15,875 nucleotides of DNA from JAHFPN01 sp963765745 (GCA_963765745.1 CAVXXM010000012.1:1-15875); one strand, 5' to 3'; shown: positions 1 through 9,800, numbered from the stretch's first letter. Numbers and translations: made by a program. Notes: a model not told the origin generated them from the sequence alone.

Positions 1-9
1 GTCTATGGG

Positions 10-1503
10 GTGCTACGATCGCTGAGCTCTCGTATTACGTGTGCGATGCGAAATATGACATCGAAACCAATGCGTCCCATAGCGGAAATTTTTGAGGACC
101 TTCGACGCTTGTGTCGGGAGCCCGGATTTCTCCATGCCGTTTCTTCAATGGTGTATCGCGATTTCTTTGTGACCATTTCTCGTGACGGGGAGGTTAAGCA
201 AGATCAAAGCCATCGTGAGTCGAGATCTCGCTTGAACCACAATGAACTCACTCTCCTGTGTGGACTACTCGTCCAATCTGAATCAGCCGATGTTTTCTCT
301 GTAATCGATGATACCGAGAAACAAGCTGCCGAAGCGGGAAAAATCTTGGAGGAACTTCATCAGAAATTGGAAGAGCCTATGCGGAAGGAACTACAAGAAA
401 TCCGAGAGAAGGGTGACGCAGCAGAAACCAGGAAGCACTTCGGAGAATTTGCGAGAGAGGCAATCTATTATGGCTCGGATTCCGCAACAACGTTTCAATA
501 TAAACGGTTTGGTCGAATCCGCTATCGCAACGATGGTGATTGGTTGCTTCCCAACAAAGGAATTTCGATCCGACCTATCATCGACATTGCGACTTACATA
601 GAGGACCGAGTAAATGCCCAGATGAGCGGTTTAATCGCCGCAAAGAAAGAAAAAAACGAAGAACCATCCCCTGGAGAGCTTACCAACGCACTACTCGTCG
701 ATAAAAAATTGTTGATTGAAAAATTTGGAGACAAGATCAAGCGCTTCTTGGAGCTATTCTCCACCCCCATCAACAATAGCAATACATCATTCGATCAACC
801 GTTTGCATTCAATGAGATCAATGCTCGTCCATTACTCGATATTGGTGATCATATCTATTTGGCGAGTCAATTCAGACTTACCGAGTCAAATTACGGGAGT
901 CCGTACTACTGGATGCAAAAAGACGAAAACTACAAAGATGCAGCCGCAGCGCATCGTGGAGAATTCCTCGAAAACACAATCCATCATATGCTTGTTAAAG
1001 TCTTCGGCAAAGATCATGTCTTCCGCAATGTCACCATTTCAAAGAGCAAATCGGAGATCGCTGCCGAAGCAGACATCTTGGTCGTGTATGGGGAATTCAT
1101 TCTAGTTTTTCAAGCAAAGTCAAAACGGCTGACACTCGACGCGAGATCAGGCGATCTCGATATGCTGGAGAAAGATTTCCGTCTCGCAATTCAAGAAGCG
1201 TACGATCAGGCGATCAAGTTTGCTGACCTGCTTATTTCAGGCGCAGAATGCAAAGTCGGCCCCAATAACTCTAGAAAATTTGAATTTCTTTCGCGAACAT
1301 TTCCCATCGTTGCTCTCTCTGATCACTTTCCCTCAATAACCATCCTGGCCGACAAACTCATTAAGGCTGACGAAAAGCGCCTTCCTGCGATCATAGACAT
1401 CTTCTTCTTGGAAGCGCTGCTGGAACTACTGACAGAATCCAGTCGATGTCCTTTATTACCTTCAACAGCGAACACGTTTCTGGAAGAAGCTTCAAACCGA
1501 TAA
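10..1503 (+). CDS. Large accessory protein with PD-(D/E)XK/NERD-like nuclease core, N-terminal part
   Basis: No named family is recognised. The reading frame opens with GTG at 10; in-frame ATGs at 46, 55 and 70 are equally possible, because no clear ribosome binding site precedes any of them. Around residues 318-370 it shows the layout of a restriction-endonuclease-like fold: a Glu-bearing helix (HRGEFLENTIHHML, E318/E321), then EADILVVYGEFILVFQAKSK with D355 and Q368-x-K370. The D-x12-QxK spacing is like Mrr/NERD-type PD-(D/E)XK sites. Residues about 100-140 are charged and probably coiled coil. Base composition is far more AT-rich than the genes from 2230 on, which suggests horizontal acquisition. 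The last about 20 residues (SSRCPLL onward) look out of frame: similarity-like sequence continues in the next frame from 1442 to 2164, so this is one gene of roughly 715 residues broken by an extra base near 1441. A nuclease role, perhaps in defence, is inference. Confidence 0.6.
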   Translation: MLRSLSSRITCAMRNMTSKPMRPIAEIFEDLRRLCREPGFLHAVSSMVYRDFFVTISRDGEVKQDQSHRESRSRLNHNELTLLCGLLVQSESADVFSVIDDTEKQAAEAGKILEELHQKLEEPMRKELQEIREKGDAAETRKHFGEFAREAIYYGSDSATTFQYKRFGRIRYRNDGDWLLPNKGISIRPIIDIATYIEDRVNAQMSGLIAAKKEKNEEPSPGELTNALLVDKKLLIEKFGDKIKRFLELFSTPINNSNTSFDQPFAFNEINARPLLDIGDHIYLASQFRLTESNYGSPYYWMQKDENYKDAAAAHRGEFLENTIHHMLVKVFGKDHVFRNVTISKSKSEIAAEADILVVYGEFILVFQAKSKRLTLDARSGDLDMLEKDFRLAIQEAYDQAIKFADLLISGAECKVGPNNSRKFEFLSRTFPIVALSDHFPSITILADKLIKADEKRLPAIIDIFFLEALLELLTESSRCPLLPSTANTFLEEASNR

Positions 1504-2164
1504 TGAACTCAATCTCCTCGGCTATCACCTTAGTCAGAAGCTCTATGTGACCGAAGAATATGATACCGTTTTAATCGATCAGACCTTTTCTTGGGGCATT
1601 GAGGATTACTTGCTCGCAAAGGAATTGGGTCGTAGCCCCGCCAAGAAATTTCAAACACTTGAGGAGAGAGTAGGAGTTCCTGAAGTTGCTGAACTAATTT
1701 CGGCATTGAAAGCAGGTCCGCCGGAAGTAGCTGGAGCCGCAGTTGAATTGCTCGACTATTCTTCCGAAGGGTTGAAAGGCATTGCAAAACAGATTGAAGC
1801 CGTCAGATCGGGCGTAAGGCAAGGCAAAGCGCTCAAAGCGTTCAGCGTGGAGACTGCTTTTGGCGGCCTGTCGTATGTTGCAGTGAAAGAATTCACTGAG
1901 AAGGCTAAGGAGTCCGCGGAGCTAATTGGCCGCAAGCACAAATATGCGAGGAAGAAGGACCGATGGTACGTTATTATTGATCATGTGTATTCGCGGGAGG
2001 CAGTTGATGCTGTGCTTCCAATTTGGAAACGGTGGGAGCAATCGGATGAAGCTGAGGCCGCATTCAAGGAAGTGGATAAGCTCTTCAGCTCATCATTTGT
2101 TGAGATGAAGCCTGAGCAGCCCAGCGAAATTGACACGACTTCCTCTTCGAAGAAGGAGGGCTAA
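1442..2164 (+). CDS. C-terminal part of the same frameshifted large protein
   Basis: This is the continuation of the upstream gene in frame 2. From 1442 the frame reads VDVLYYLQQRTRFWKKLQTD followed by NELNLLGYHLSQKLYV, a natural join to the upstream IDIFFLEALLELLTES. Dropping one base of the GAATCCAGTC stretch (about 1435-1444) restores a single frame. The first start codon of this part on its own is GTG at 1547, but no ribosome binding site precedes it, so independent translation is unlikely. The region is soluble, mostly helical and highly charged, with a Lys/Ser-rich tail (SSSKKEG), and holds no motif that I can name. Codon use is as AT-rich as in the first part. The gene ends 65 bases before uvrD on the same strand. 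Confidence 0.6.
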   Translation, partial: VDVLYYLQQRTRFWKKLQTDNELNLLGYHLSQKLYVTEEYDTVLIDQTFSWGIEDYLLAKELGRSPAKKFQTLEERVGVPEVAELISALKAGPPEVAGAAVELLDYSSEGLKGIAKQIEAVRSGVRQGKALKAFSVETAFGGLSYVAVKEFTEKAKESAELIGRKHKYARKKDRWYVIIDHVYSREAVDAVLPIWKRWEQSDEAEAAFKEVDKLFSSSFVEMKPEQPSEIDTTSSSKKEG

Positions 2165-2229
2165 TCACCCTCGCCAAACACCTCCCCCGGTGCCATTTTG
2201 TTCTCCCATAAAATCGTACTAGGTGGTGT

Positions 2230-4801
<2,572 letters not shown>

Positions 4802-4807
4802 ACTTCT

Positions 4808-4960
4808 CGTCATTCCGGGGTGCGGCTATTCCCTACCGTCATTCCGGGACGGCCCGCAGGGCCGGGCCCGGAATCGCATAACCCCAGCTTTAGTGAATAT
4901 GGATTCCGCGGTTCGCCACGCCTTCGCCCTTCGGGCTACGGCGGGCGCCCCGGAATGACG
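4808..4960. repeat. Palindromic repeats of the CGTCATTCCGGG family downstream of uvrD
   Basis: The core CGTCATTCCGGG occurs at 4808 and again at 4837, and its complement CCCCGGAATGACG at 4948-4960. The unit at 4837-4883 runs from CGTCATTCCGGG to GCCCGGAATCGCATAACC, with an inner GGCCCGCAGGGCC-type stem. The unit ending at 4960 is in inverted orientation and contains CGCCCTTCGGGC (REP-like hairpin). No gene was found in this stretch. The repeats may form the 3' end of the uvrD transcript. Confidence 0.8.
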
Positions 4961-4972
4961 CCGACCCCTCCA

Positions 4973-5023
4973 CAGTCATTCCGGGATGGCGCGACAGCGC
5001 ACGGGCGCCGCGAAATCCATAAC
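4973..5023 (+). repeat. CGTCATTCCGGG-family palindromic unit, 3' side of the GIY-YIG gene
   Basis: It starts with GTCATTCCGGGATGGCGCG and ends in GAAATCCATAACC, with complementary inner arms (GGCGCG...CGCGCC-like). It has the same beginning and the same end (ATCCATAACC) as the unit at 4837-4883. It abuts the 3' end of the broken GIY-YIG gene and is inverted relative to the copy at 5349-5390 on the other side of that gene. Confidence 0.7.
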
Positions 5024-5031
5024 CGCCATCG

Positions 5032-5321
5032 CTATTTGGTGATCGATGGATAAAGATCGATCCAAGCGGGATTGGCCTCCTCGATCAGCCGGATTTTCCA
5101 ATCGCGGCCGCCACTTCTTGATTTCCATTTCGCGAACTATCGCGGTTTCCGGATCGTCGTAGATTTCGAACCAGACGAGCCGATCGAACCGTAGCGGGAA
5201 CTGAAACCAGGAACCGCTCTTGGTCTTGTGTTCGTGGACGCGCCGGACAATGTCTTTCGTGACACCGAGATAGAGAGTTCGGGTGTTTGCCGCTGGCGAG
5301 CAAGTAGACGTAGTAGGGCAA
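5032..5321 (-). pseudogene. Decayed small GIY-YIG endonuclease (UPF0213/YhbQ-like)
   Basis: Read on the minus strand from TTG at 5321, the frame pieces give PYYVYLLASGK, TLYLGVTKDIVRRVHEHKT, then VPGFSSRY, FDRLVWFEIYDDPETAIVRE, IKKW, and finally DWKIRLIEEANPAWIDLYPS, ending at TAG (5034-5032). This is the complete single-domain GIY-YIG family of about 95 residues: YYVYLL and YLGVT stand for the GIY and YIG strands, with the HEHK helix and the catalytic-Glu region after it. At least four indels break it (extra base after the SGKHP codons, extra base after KTKS, a missing base after SRYG, an extra base after KKWR). The number of breaks in 290 bp makes true decay plausible, although sequencing error is not excluded. 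Palindromic repeats of one family lie on both sides in inverted orientation. The cellular role of these small proteins is poorly known. Confidence 0.82.
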
Positions 5322-5348
5322 TAGCGAAGTATGCCGGTGGATATGCGA

Positions 5349-5390
5349 GGTTTCCGGGCTCGCGGGCTTCGCCCGCGCCCCGGAATGACG
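5349..5390 (-). repeat. CGTCATTCCGGG-family palindromic unit, 5' side of the GIY-YIG gene
   Basis: On the plus strand this reads GGTTTCCGGGCT, then the perfect hairpin CGCGGGC-TTC-GCCCGCG (5361-5377), then CCCCGGAATGACG. It is the same family as 4837-4883 but in opposite orientation. It lies 28 bases upstream of the GIY-YIG start and about 30 bases before the PPOx-family gene. Confidence 0.8.
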
Positions 5391-5421
5391 TAAGTCTTAC
5401 ACAGCTTGGATGAGGGGCGGC

Positions 5422-5848
5422 ATGGCCTTCAGCCAGAAAATCAAGGACTTCATCCATAATGCCTGGGCCGACGATTGCGTCTGCCTGGTCGCCACCATCG
5501 GCCCGGACGGGCCGAACGTCAGCCCCAAGGGCAGCCTGATCATTTTCGACGACGGGCATCTGGCCTATTGGGAGCGCGCCAAGCGCAAGGCGCTCGACAA
5601 CCTGTCGCACGATCCGCGCGTCGTGGTGGTCTACAGCAACATGAAGGCGTTCCGCGAAAAGAAGCTGCAATCGGCGGTGCTGCGGTTTTACGGCACCGCC
5701 AAGGTGCTCGAGAGCGGCCCGATCAAGGACGCGATCTTTCGCGAAGCTCAACGAGCGCGAACAGAAGCACGACGGCGCCGATGTGGGCTTCGGCGTGCTG
5801 GTCAAGATCGACCGCGCCGAGGACCTGCGCGGCCGGCCGCTCGAATAG
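5422..5848 (+). CDS. Pyridoxamine 5'-phosphate oxidase family (FMN split-barrel) protein, one frameshift
   Basis: A small flavin-binding split-barrel protein of about 142 residues; the exact substrate is unknown for this subfamily. It starts AFSQKIKDFIHNAWADDCVC, then GPDGPNVSPKGSLIIFDDGH, AYWERAKRKALDNLSHDPRV (the strand-helix region that binds FMN in PPOx-like proteins), LRFYGTAKVLESGPIKDAIF. After that an extra base near 5742 shifts the frame; the next frame continues KLNEREQKHDGADVGFGVLV and KIDRAEDLRGRPLE, stopping with TAG at 5846-5848. ATG 5422 is preferred over the in-frame ATG at 5410 because GAGGGG sits 5-9 bases before it and the family begins at this Met. The stop overlaps the prmA start by one base, so the two are probably co-transcribed. 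Confidence 0.85.
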
Positions 5849-6720
5849 TGAGCTCGACTTTTTTCGCGCGCCTTTCCGCCGACGCCGAAGCGGCGAAGCG
5901 CGTGGCGGCGTTGCTCGCCGAAAGCCTCGATGCCTATGGCGCCGCGGTGGCGGCGATCGAGGGCGAGGGGAGCTGGACGGTCGAGGCGCTATTTCGTGCG
6001 CGAGCCGGACCGCGCAATGGTCACGGAGCTGGTGCGGGTCGCGGCCGGCGACGAGGCCGCGGCGGCAATCGAGTTCGGCACGCTGGAGCCGAAAGGACTG
6101 GACCGCGGCGAGCCGCGCGGCGCTCGTGCCGGTGCGGGTCGGGCGCTTCGTCCTGCACGGCGGTCATGACCGCGAGGCAGTGGTGCCGAACGAAATCGGC
6201 ATCGAGATCGAAGCGGCGCTCGCCTTCGGCACCGGCCATCACGGCACCACGCAGGGCTGTTTGCGCGCGATCGAGCGGCTCGCGCGCCGGCGGCGTCCGC
6301 GGCGCATTCTCGATATCGGCACCGGCACCGGCGTGCTCGCCATCGCCGCCGCGCGGGTCTTTCGCCGGCCGGTCGTGGCGGGCGACGTGGACCCGGTCGC
6401 GGTCGAGACCGCGCGCGCGAATGCGCGGGCCAATCGCGCGGGCGCCTTCGTTCGCATCGTGCGCGCGGATGGAACCAAGTGCGCCTGCGATCCGCGCCGG
6501 CGCGCCTTATGACCTGGTGCTCGCCAATATCGTGCTCGGTCCGCTGAAGCTGCTCGCCAAGCCCGTGGCGCGGCTGCTCGCGCCGCGGGCGACGGTCGTG
6601 CTTTCGGGATTGCTGCCGGAGCAGGCCAATGCGGCGCTCGCGGCGTGGCGCGCCGTGGGCCTGAAGCTCGTGCGCCGCGACACGCTGGAGGGCTGGGTCA
6701 CGCTCACGCTGTCGCGCTAA
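5848..6720 (+). CDS. prmA: Ribosomal protein L11 methyltransferase PrmA, frameshifted
   Basis: An AdoMet-dependent enzyme that trimethylates ribosomal protein L11. The N-terminal L11-recognition part is SSTFFARLSADAEAAKRVAA and YFVREPDRAMVTELVRVAAG. The catalytic part has the motifs expected of PrmA: EIEAALAFGTGHHGTTQGCL, the AdoMet loop RRILDIGTGTGVLAIAAA, GDVDPVAVETARANARAN, and the family-typical YDLVLANIVLGPLKLLA; it ends in GWVTLTLSR. Three single extra bases break the frame: near 5988 (before YFVREP), near 6093 (in GAAAGGACTGG) and near 6478 (after RADGT). With those removed the length is about 289 residues, normal for the family. GTG 5848 overlaps the preceding TAG by one base. The gene is followed by a strong hairpin. 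Confidence 0.9.
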   Translation: MSSTFFARLSADAEAAKRVAALLAESLDAYGAAVAAIEGEGSWTVEALFRARAGPRNGHGAGAGRGRRRGRGGNRVRHAGAERTGPRRAARRSCRCGSGASSCTAVMTARQWCRTKSASRSKRRSPSAPAITAPRRAVCARSSGSRAGGVRGAFSISAPAPACSPSPPRGSFAGRSWRATWTRSRSRPRARMRGPIARAPSFASCARMEPSAPAIRAGAPYDLVLANIVLGPLKLLAKPVARLLAPRATVVLSGLLPEQANAALAAWRAVGLKLVRRDTLEGWVTLTLSR

Positions 6721-6725
6721 CGCAA

Positions 6726-6753
6726 ACGCCCCGGCGATTGCCCGCCGGGGCGT
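6726..6753. terminator. Hairpin between convergent prmA and the 85-aa gene
   Basis: Perfect 10-bp stem ACGCCCCGGC / GCCGGGGCGT with an 8-nt loop, directly after the prmA stop and 23 bases before the end of the converging minus-strand gene. There is no strong T-run on either side, so it is a likely bidirectional 3'-end hairpin rather than a textbook intrinsic terminator. Confidence 0.6.
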
Positions 6754-6776
6754 GAAATTCGGTGAAGCGCGCCGCC

Positions 6777-7034
6777 TTACTTGACGAAGGGCAGGCCCTT
6801 GAAGTTGCGGAGCGTCGCGCGATAGCCGGAAGCCTTCAGCACGTCCTCGGGGATGAGATGGACGTGGTTGCGGATTTCCCGCTCGACCTGGCGCATGCGC
6901 GCCTCGACGAAGGCGTCGTACAGGCGGGTCCAGAAGCCCTTGTCGGGTAGCGTCTTGGCGGGCAGCGCCTTCGCGGGCTGCGTCTTGATCACAACGGTAG
7001 TCGCGGGTGCGGTTCCGTAAGTGATGGTCGTCAT
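6777..7034 (-). CDS. Conserved hypothetical small basic protein (85 aa)
   Basis: Function is not recognised. The start at 7034 (MTTITYGTAPATTVVIKTQP) is chosen because GGAG lies 8 bases upstream; the frame also stays open further upstream to 7139 but that part looks non-coding. An Ala/Lys/Pro-rich N-terminal 30 residues (AKALPAKTLPDKG) is followed by a compact helical part, FWTRLYDAFVEARMRQVERE, then IRNHVHLIPEDVLKASGYRA and LRNFKGLPFVK. There is no signal peptide or membrane segment and no cysteine. From memory, short proteins with this WxRxYDAxVEARxRQ and PEDxLKxxGY pattern recur in Hyphomicrobiales; that is not tested here. Codon use matches the core genome. It is monocistronic, converging on prmA. 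Confidence 0.8.
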   Translation of the reverse strand: MTTITYGTAPATTVVIKTQPAKALPAKTLPDKGFWTRLYDAFVEARMRQVEREIRNHVHLIPEDVLKASGYRATLRNFKGLPFVK

Positions 7035-7214
7035 GGGTGTGTCTCCTTCGGTTGCGGGCTCCGGGACACCCTCCCGGATTTCCCTTGTGCACTGCGATAT
7101 ACGCTCGCGGGGCCCATCGAGAAATAGGTCAGCACGCATGTCTCACCTGCGAAAAACGCAGGGTTTCACAAAGACTTGAGTAAGGATTGGGCAGGGCGGG
7201 TAGTGGGTCCGTTT

Positions 7215-7255
7215 GAGAAAAAGAATAGGGCCTCCCATCAAACCCTGGGAGGCCC
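7215..7255 (-). terminator. Intrinsic terminator of the minus-strand thioesterase/small-protein unit
   Basis: Read on the minus strand: perfect 10-bp stem GGGCCTCCCA / TGGGAGGCCC (7255-7246 and 7237-7228) with an 8-nt loop, followed by TATTCTTTTTCTC (7227-7215). It sits 23 bases after the stop of the small secreted protein gene. Confidence 0.85.
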
Positions 7256-7277
7256 GACAGTCAGACCGTTCTATGGT

Positions 7278-7490
7278 TCAGTAAGTCTCGCCTCTCATGC
7301 AGGCGCGAATAGCAGCAGCGCAAGCCTGTTGGCACGCGCCACCAGTACCTGTGTATGCCGGGTTACTCTTGACCAAGCGCATGCACGTCGCCTGGTCCTT
7401 TCCCTTTCCTTTCTTGGCCTGCGCCTGCGCGGTAGACGTTCCAGCCACCGCAATGACGGCGGCGATGAGTACCAACGTAAGCTTGGACAT
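7278..7490 (-). CDS. Small secreted four-cysteine protein (70 aa)
   Basis: Function is unknown. The start ATG at 7490 follows AGGGGG four bases upstream. The N-terminus SKLTLVLIAAVIAVAGTSTA ending in AQA is a clear Sec signal peptide, with likely cleavage near residues 22-26. The mature part is about 45 residues: a Lys/Gly-rich stretch (KKGKGKDQ) then four cysteines in CMRLVKSNPAYTGTGGAC-x3-C-x6-C, probably two disulfides in the periplasm. There is no known domain. It lies 26 bases after the corrected thioesterase stop on the same strand and before a strong terminator, so it may be the last gene of that transcript. This is a convincing small gene because signal peptide, ribosome binding site and terminator agree. 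Confidence 0.82.
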   Translation of the reverse strand: MSKLTLVLIAAVIAVAGTSTAQAQAKKGKGKDQATCMRLVKSNPAYTGTGGACQQACAAAIRACMRGETY

Positions 7491-7516
7491 AGTGCCCCCT
7501 AAGCTTGATAGCCGCC

Positions 7517-8078
7517 TCAGCTGGCGATCAGCCAATCTTCCATCGCCTCGGCGATTTGGCAACCGGCCTAGCTCTTCGGCCGGCATGGCGATCTTGCGGC
7601 CGATCGCATCGGGCAGCGGCAGGCTGCCATGCGCCGCCTTCATCTGCGCCAGGCGAATGAGCACGTCGTCGGGGAAGGGCGTCACGCGGCGCGCCTTGGT
7701 ATCGACGTGCAGACCGAGTTGCTCGGAGGTGGCCGAGAGCCAGCCTTCGTTGGCGTGATGCAGCTCGCAGAAATAGTGCAGCCGCTTCTCGTCGTAATCG
7801 ATCAGCCGGATCGTCACCCGCACCGGGTCGTTGGCGCGCAGCTCGCGGACATAGCGCACGTGCGCTTCGGCCGTGAAAAAGGAGGCGCCGCGCTCGCGGA
7901 TATAGTCGGGCCCGAGCCCGACCAGCGCAAAAGCCTCGTCCACGGCCCGGTCGATCAGGACGTTGTAATAGGCCATGTTGAGGTGGCCGTTATAGTCGAT
8001 CCAGGCCGGCTCGACCGTCATCGTCGAGGAGACGAAGGGCGCGAAATAAACCGGCTCGATCCCTCTGCGGCGCGACAT
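7517..8078 (-). CDS. Hotdog-fold acyl-CoA thioesterase (4HBT family), 3' end frameshifted
   Basis: Cytoplasmic thioester hydrolase with a single hotdog domain. From ATG 8078 (GGGGATGG just upstream): RRRGIEPVYFAPFVSSTMTV, then WIDYNGHLNMAYYN, where D28 and the DxxGHLN pattern match the active-site helix of 4-hydroxybenzoyl-CoA thioesterase-like enzymes; next DRAVDEAFALVGLG, SFFTAEAHVRYVREL, and LHYFCELHHANEGWLSATSE. The subfamily resembles thioesterases associated with carnitine/betainyl-CoA metabolism, but this is a weak inference. An extra base near 7560 throws the end out of frame; the corrected frame gives IAEAMEDWLIAS and stops at TGA 7519-7517, total about 186 residues. If left uncorrected the frame runs on into the next gene to 7278, which is unlikely to be real. 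It is divergent from the dld-like gene. Confidence 0.82.
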
Positions 8079-8187
8079 CCCATCCCCGTCAATCTTCTTG
8101 TTCTTGCAACAATCATGCATCGCACTGCCTATGGCGGCAACTGACGCGGCGACAAGCGTTTGCTAAGGTCGTGCCGGGAGGAAGCCG
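8079..8187. promoter_or_regulatory. Divergent promoter region between the thioesterase and D-lactate dehydrogenase genes
   Basis: These 109 bases separate two start codons facing away from each other, so both promoters should lie here. The ribosome binding site of the plus-strand gene, GGGAGGAAG (8176-8184), and that of the minus-strand gene, GGGGATGG, are visible. I do not see a confident -35/-10 pair or operator. Confidence 0.5.
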
Positions 8188-9591
8188 ATGCCTGAAGCCC
8201 TGAAGCAGCGGGAGCCGGCCGCGATCGAGCGCACGATCGCGGCGCTCGCGGCGCGTTTCGGCAACAAGCTCGTGACCTCCGAGGCGGTGCGGCGCCAGCA
8301 CGCCAACACCACCACCTGGCTCGACAACGAGCCGCCGGACGCGGTGATCTATGCGGCTTCTACGGAAGACGTGCAGGGCGTGATCGGCATCTGCGCCGAG
8401 CATCGCGTGCCGGTCATTCCGTTCGGCACCGGCACTTCGCTCGAGGGCCACGTCAACGCGCCGCTCGGCGGGGTCTGCATCGATCTCATGAGCATGAACA
8501 AGGTGCTCAAGGTCCACGCTGAGGATTTGGATTGCGTGATCGAGCCCGGCGTCACGCGCAAGCAACTGAACGAGTATTTGCGCGATCAAGGCCTGTTCTT
8601 TCCGATCGACCCGGGCGCCGACGCCTCGCTCGGCGGCATGGCCGCGACGCGCGCCTCGGGCACCAACGCGGTGCGCTACGGCACCATGAAGGACAACGTC
8701 ATGGCGCTGAAGGCGGTGCTCGCCAACGGCGAGGTCATCACCACCGCGCGGCGGGCGAAGAAGTCGTCGGCGGGCTACGACCTGACGCGGCTGTTCGTCG
8801 GCTCCGAGGGCACACTCGGCGTCATCACGGAGCTGACGCTCAAGCTTTCCGGCATCCCGGAGGCGATCTCGGGGGGCGTGTGCCCGTTTCCCTCGGTCGA
8901 AGCCGCGTGCAACGCCACCATCGCCACCATTCAGGCCGGAATTCCCGTGGCCCGCATCGAGCTTCTCGACGAGCTGCAGGTGAAGGCGTCGAACGCCTAT
9001 TCCAAGCTCACGCTGGCGGAGACGCCGACGCTGTTTCTCGAATTCCACGGCTCGAACGCTTCGGTCGCGGAGCAATCGGAGAGCTTCGGCCAGATCGCGA
9101 CCGAATTCGGCGGCGGGCCGTTCGCCTGGACCATCAAACCCGAGGATCGCACCAAGCTGTGGCAGGCACGGCACGACGCCTATTGGGCGGTGATGAACCT
9201 GCGCAAGGGCGCCACCGGCTTCGCCACCGACGTGTGCGTGCCGATCTCGCGGCTCGCCGAATGCGTGGTCGCCACGCAGAAGGACATCGCCGAGATGAAG
9301 CTGGTGGCGCCGATCGTCGGCCATGTGGGCGACGGCAATTTCCACGTCTCGGTGCTGTTTGACCCGAACGACAAGGATGAGATCGAGCGCGCGCGCAAAT
9401 TCCACGAGCGGCTGGTGGAGCGCTCGCTCTCCATGGACGGCACTTCTACCGGCGAGCACGGGGTCGGCCAGGGCAAGCGCAAGTACTTGGCGGCCGAGCA
9501 CGGCGAGGCGGCGCTTGGCGTCATGCGCGCGATCAAGCAGGCGCTCGACCCGCACAACATCATGAATCCGGGCAAGATTCTGACGCTCTAG
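8188..9591 (+). CDS. dld: FAD-linked oxidase, D-lactate dehydrogenase (cytochrome)/GlcD type
   Basis: A flavoenzyme of the FAD_binding_4/FAD-oxidase_C family that oxidises D-2-hydroxyacids (D-lactate or glycolate) and passes electrons to the respiratory chain. It has 467 residues, a normal length, and is unbroken. Domain order: N-terminal helix; FAD-binding PP-loop VPVIPFGTGTSLEGH (residues about 74-88); IDPGADASLGGMAATRASGT and RYGTMKDNVM; GYDLTRLFVGSEGTLGVITE; substrate-side cap; HVGDGNFH (H379-H386, metal and substrate histidines); TGEHGVGQGKRKYL (H424); C-terminal MNPGKILTL. ATG 8188 has the strong site GGAGGA about 6 bases upstream. D-lactate is the likeliest substrate by overall resemblance to mitochondrial LDHD-like enzymes, but glycolate or another 2-hydroxyacid cannot be excluded. 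It is the longest undamaged gene here. Confidence 0.92.
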   Translation: MPEALKQREPAAIERTIAALAARFGNKLVTSEAVRRQHANTTTWLDNEPPDAVIYAASTEDVQGVIGICAEHRVPVIPFGTGTSLEGHVNAPLGGVCIDLMSMNKVLKVHAEDLDCVIEPGVTRKQLNEYLRDQGLFFPIDPGADASLGGMAATRASGTNAVRYGTMKDNVMALKAVLANGEVITTARRAKKSSAGYDLTRLFVGSEGTLGVITELTLKLSGIPEAISGGVCPFPSVEAACNATIATIQAGIPVARIELLDELQVKASNAYSKLTLAETPTLFLEFHGSNASVAEQSESFGQIATEFGGGPFAWTIKPEDRTKLWQARHDAYWAVMNLRKGATGFATDVCVPISRLAECVVATQKDIAEMKLVAPIVGHVGDGNFHVSVLFDPNDKDEIERARKFHERLVERSLSMDGTSTGEHGVGQGKRKYLAAEHGEAALGVMRAIKQALDPHNIMNPGKILTL

Positions 9592-9617
9592 GTCAAACGT
9601 CATCGCCGGGCGTGTCA

Positions 9618-9645
9618 CCGCAAGTCGGGTTTACCCGACTTGCGG
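9618..9645. repeat. 28-nt perfect palindrome downstream of dld
   Basis: CCGCAAGTCGGG-TTTA-CCCGACTTGCGG, a 12-bp perfect stem. It has no T-run on either side, but it could serve as the 3' end of the dld transcript. An imperfect same-length version lies inside uvrD at 3136-3163. Confidence 0.85.
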
Positions 9646-9656
9646 CATTATTCCTG

Positions 9657-9682
9657 CGGAACTCGGGCAAGCCCGAGTTCCG
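9657..9682. repeat. 26-nt perfect palindrome
   Basis: CGGAACTCGGGC-AA-GCCCGAGTTCCG, a 12-bp stem located 11 bases after the previous palindrome. It belongs to the same hairpin cluster in the dld-AsmA gap. Confidence 0.85.
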
Positions 9683-9725
9683 ATGCGATCCCGCTTAGGC
9701 TGGCAGGGTTCTGCCGGATTGGTCG

Positions 9726-9800
9726 GGATCACCGGGTCTCGCCGCAGCGAGACCGCTCGCCTGCGGCTCGCGGGCTGCGGCGGCCCGGTGATGACGGAAG
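9726..9800. repeat. Palindromic repeat with ends identical to the uvrD insertion
   Basis: Terminal arms ATCACCGGG (9728-9736) and CCCGGTGAT (9784-9792) pair; inside is TCTCGC-CGCA-GCGAGA (9737-9752) and a second GC-rich stem. The 17 nt at 9726-9742 and the 22 nt at 9779-9800 match, reverse-complemented, the ends of the element inside uvrD, while the interiors differ. The end of the element lies 75 bases before the AsmA-gene start. Confidence 0.85.

Noticed and set aside
2190..2229. GTTCTCCCATAAAATC upstream of uvrD as an alphaproteobacterial LexA box
   Set aside because: Only one GTTC half-site; the second half expected after seven bases is absent.
4808..5390. CRISPR-like array
   Set aside because: The repeats are palindromes in alternating orientation with uneven spacing and a gene between them; there are no regular spacers and no cas genes.
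5137..5805. 222-residue minus-strand open frame covering the PPOx gene and part of the GIY-YIG gene
   Set aside because: Most is antisense of the PPOx gene; only its last part (VPGFSSRY) is real, as one frame of the broken GIY-YIG gene.
8113..9618. 501-residue open frame on the minus strand opposite the FAD-linked oxidase gene
   Set aside because: It is the antisense shadow of a clearly conserved plus-strand gene with all family motifs; the antisense translation is Arg/His-rich without domains.
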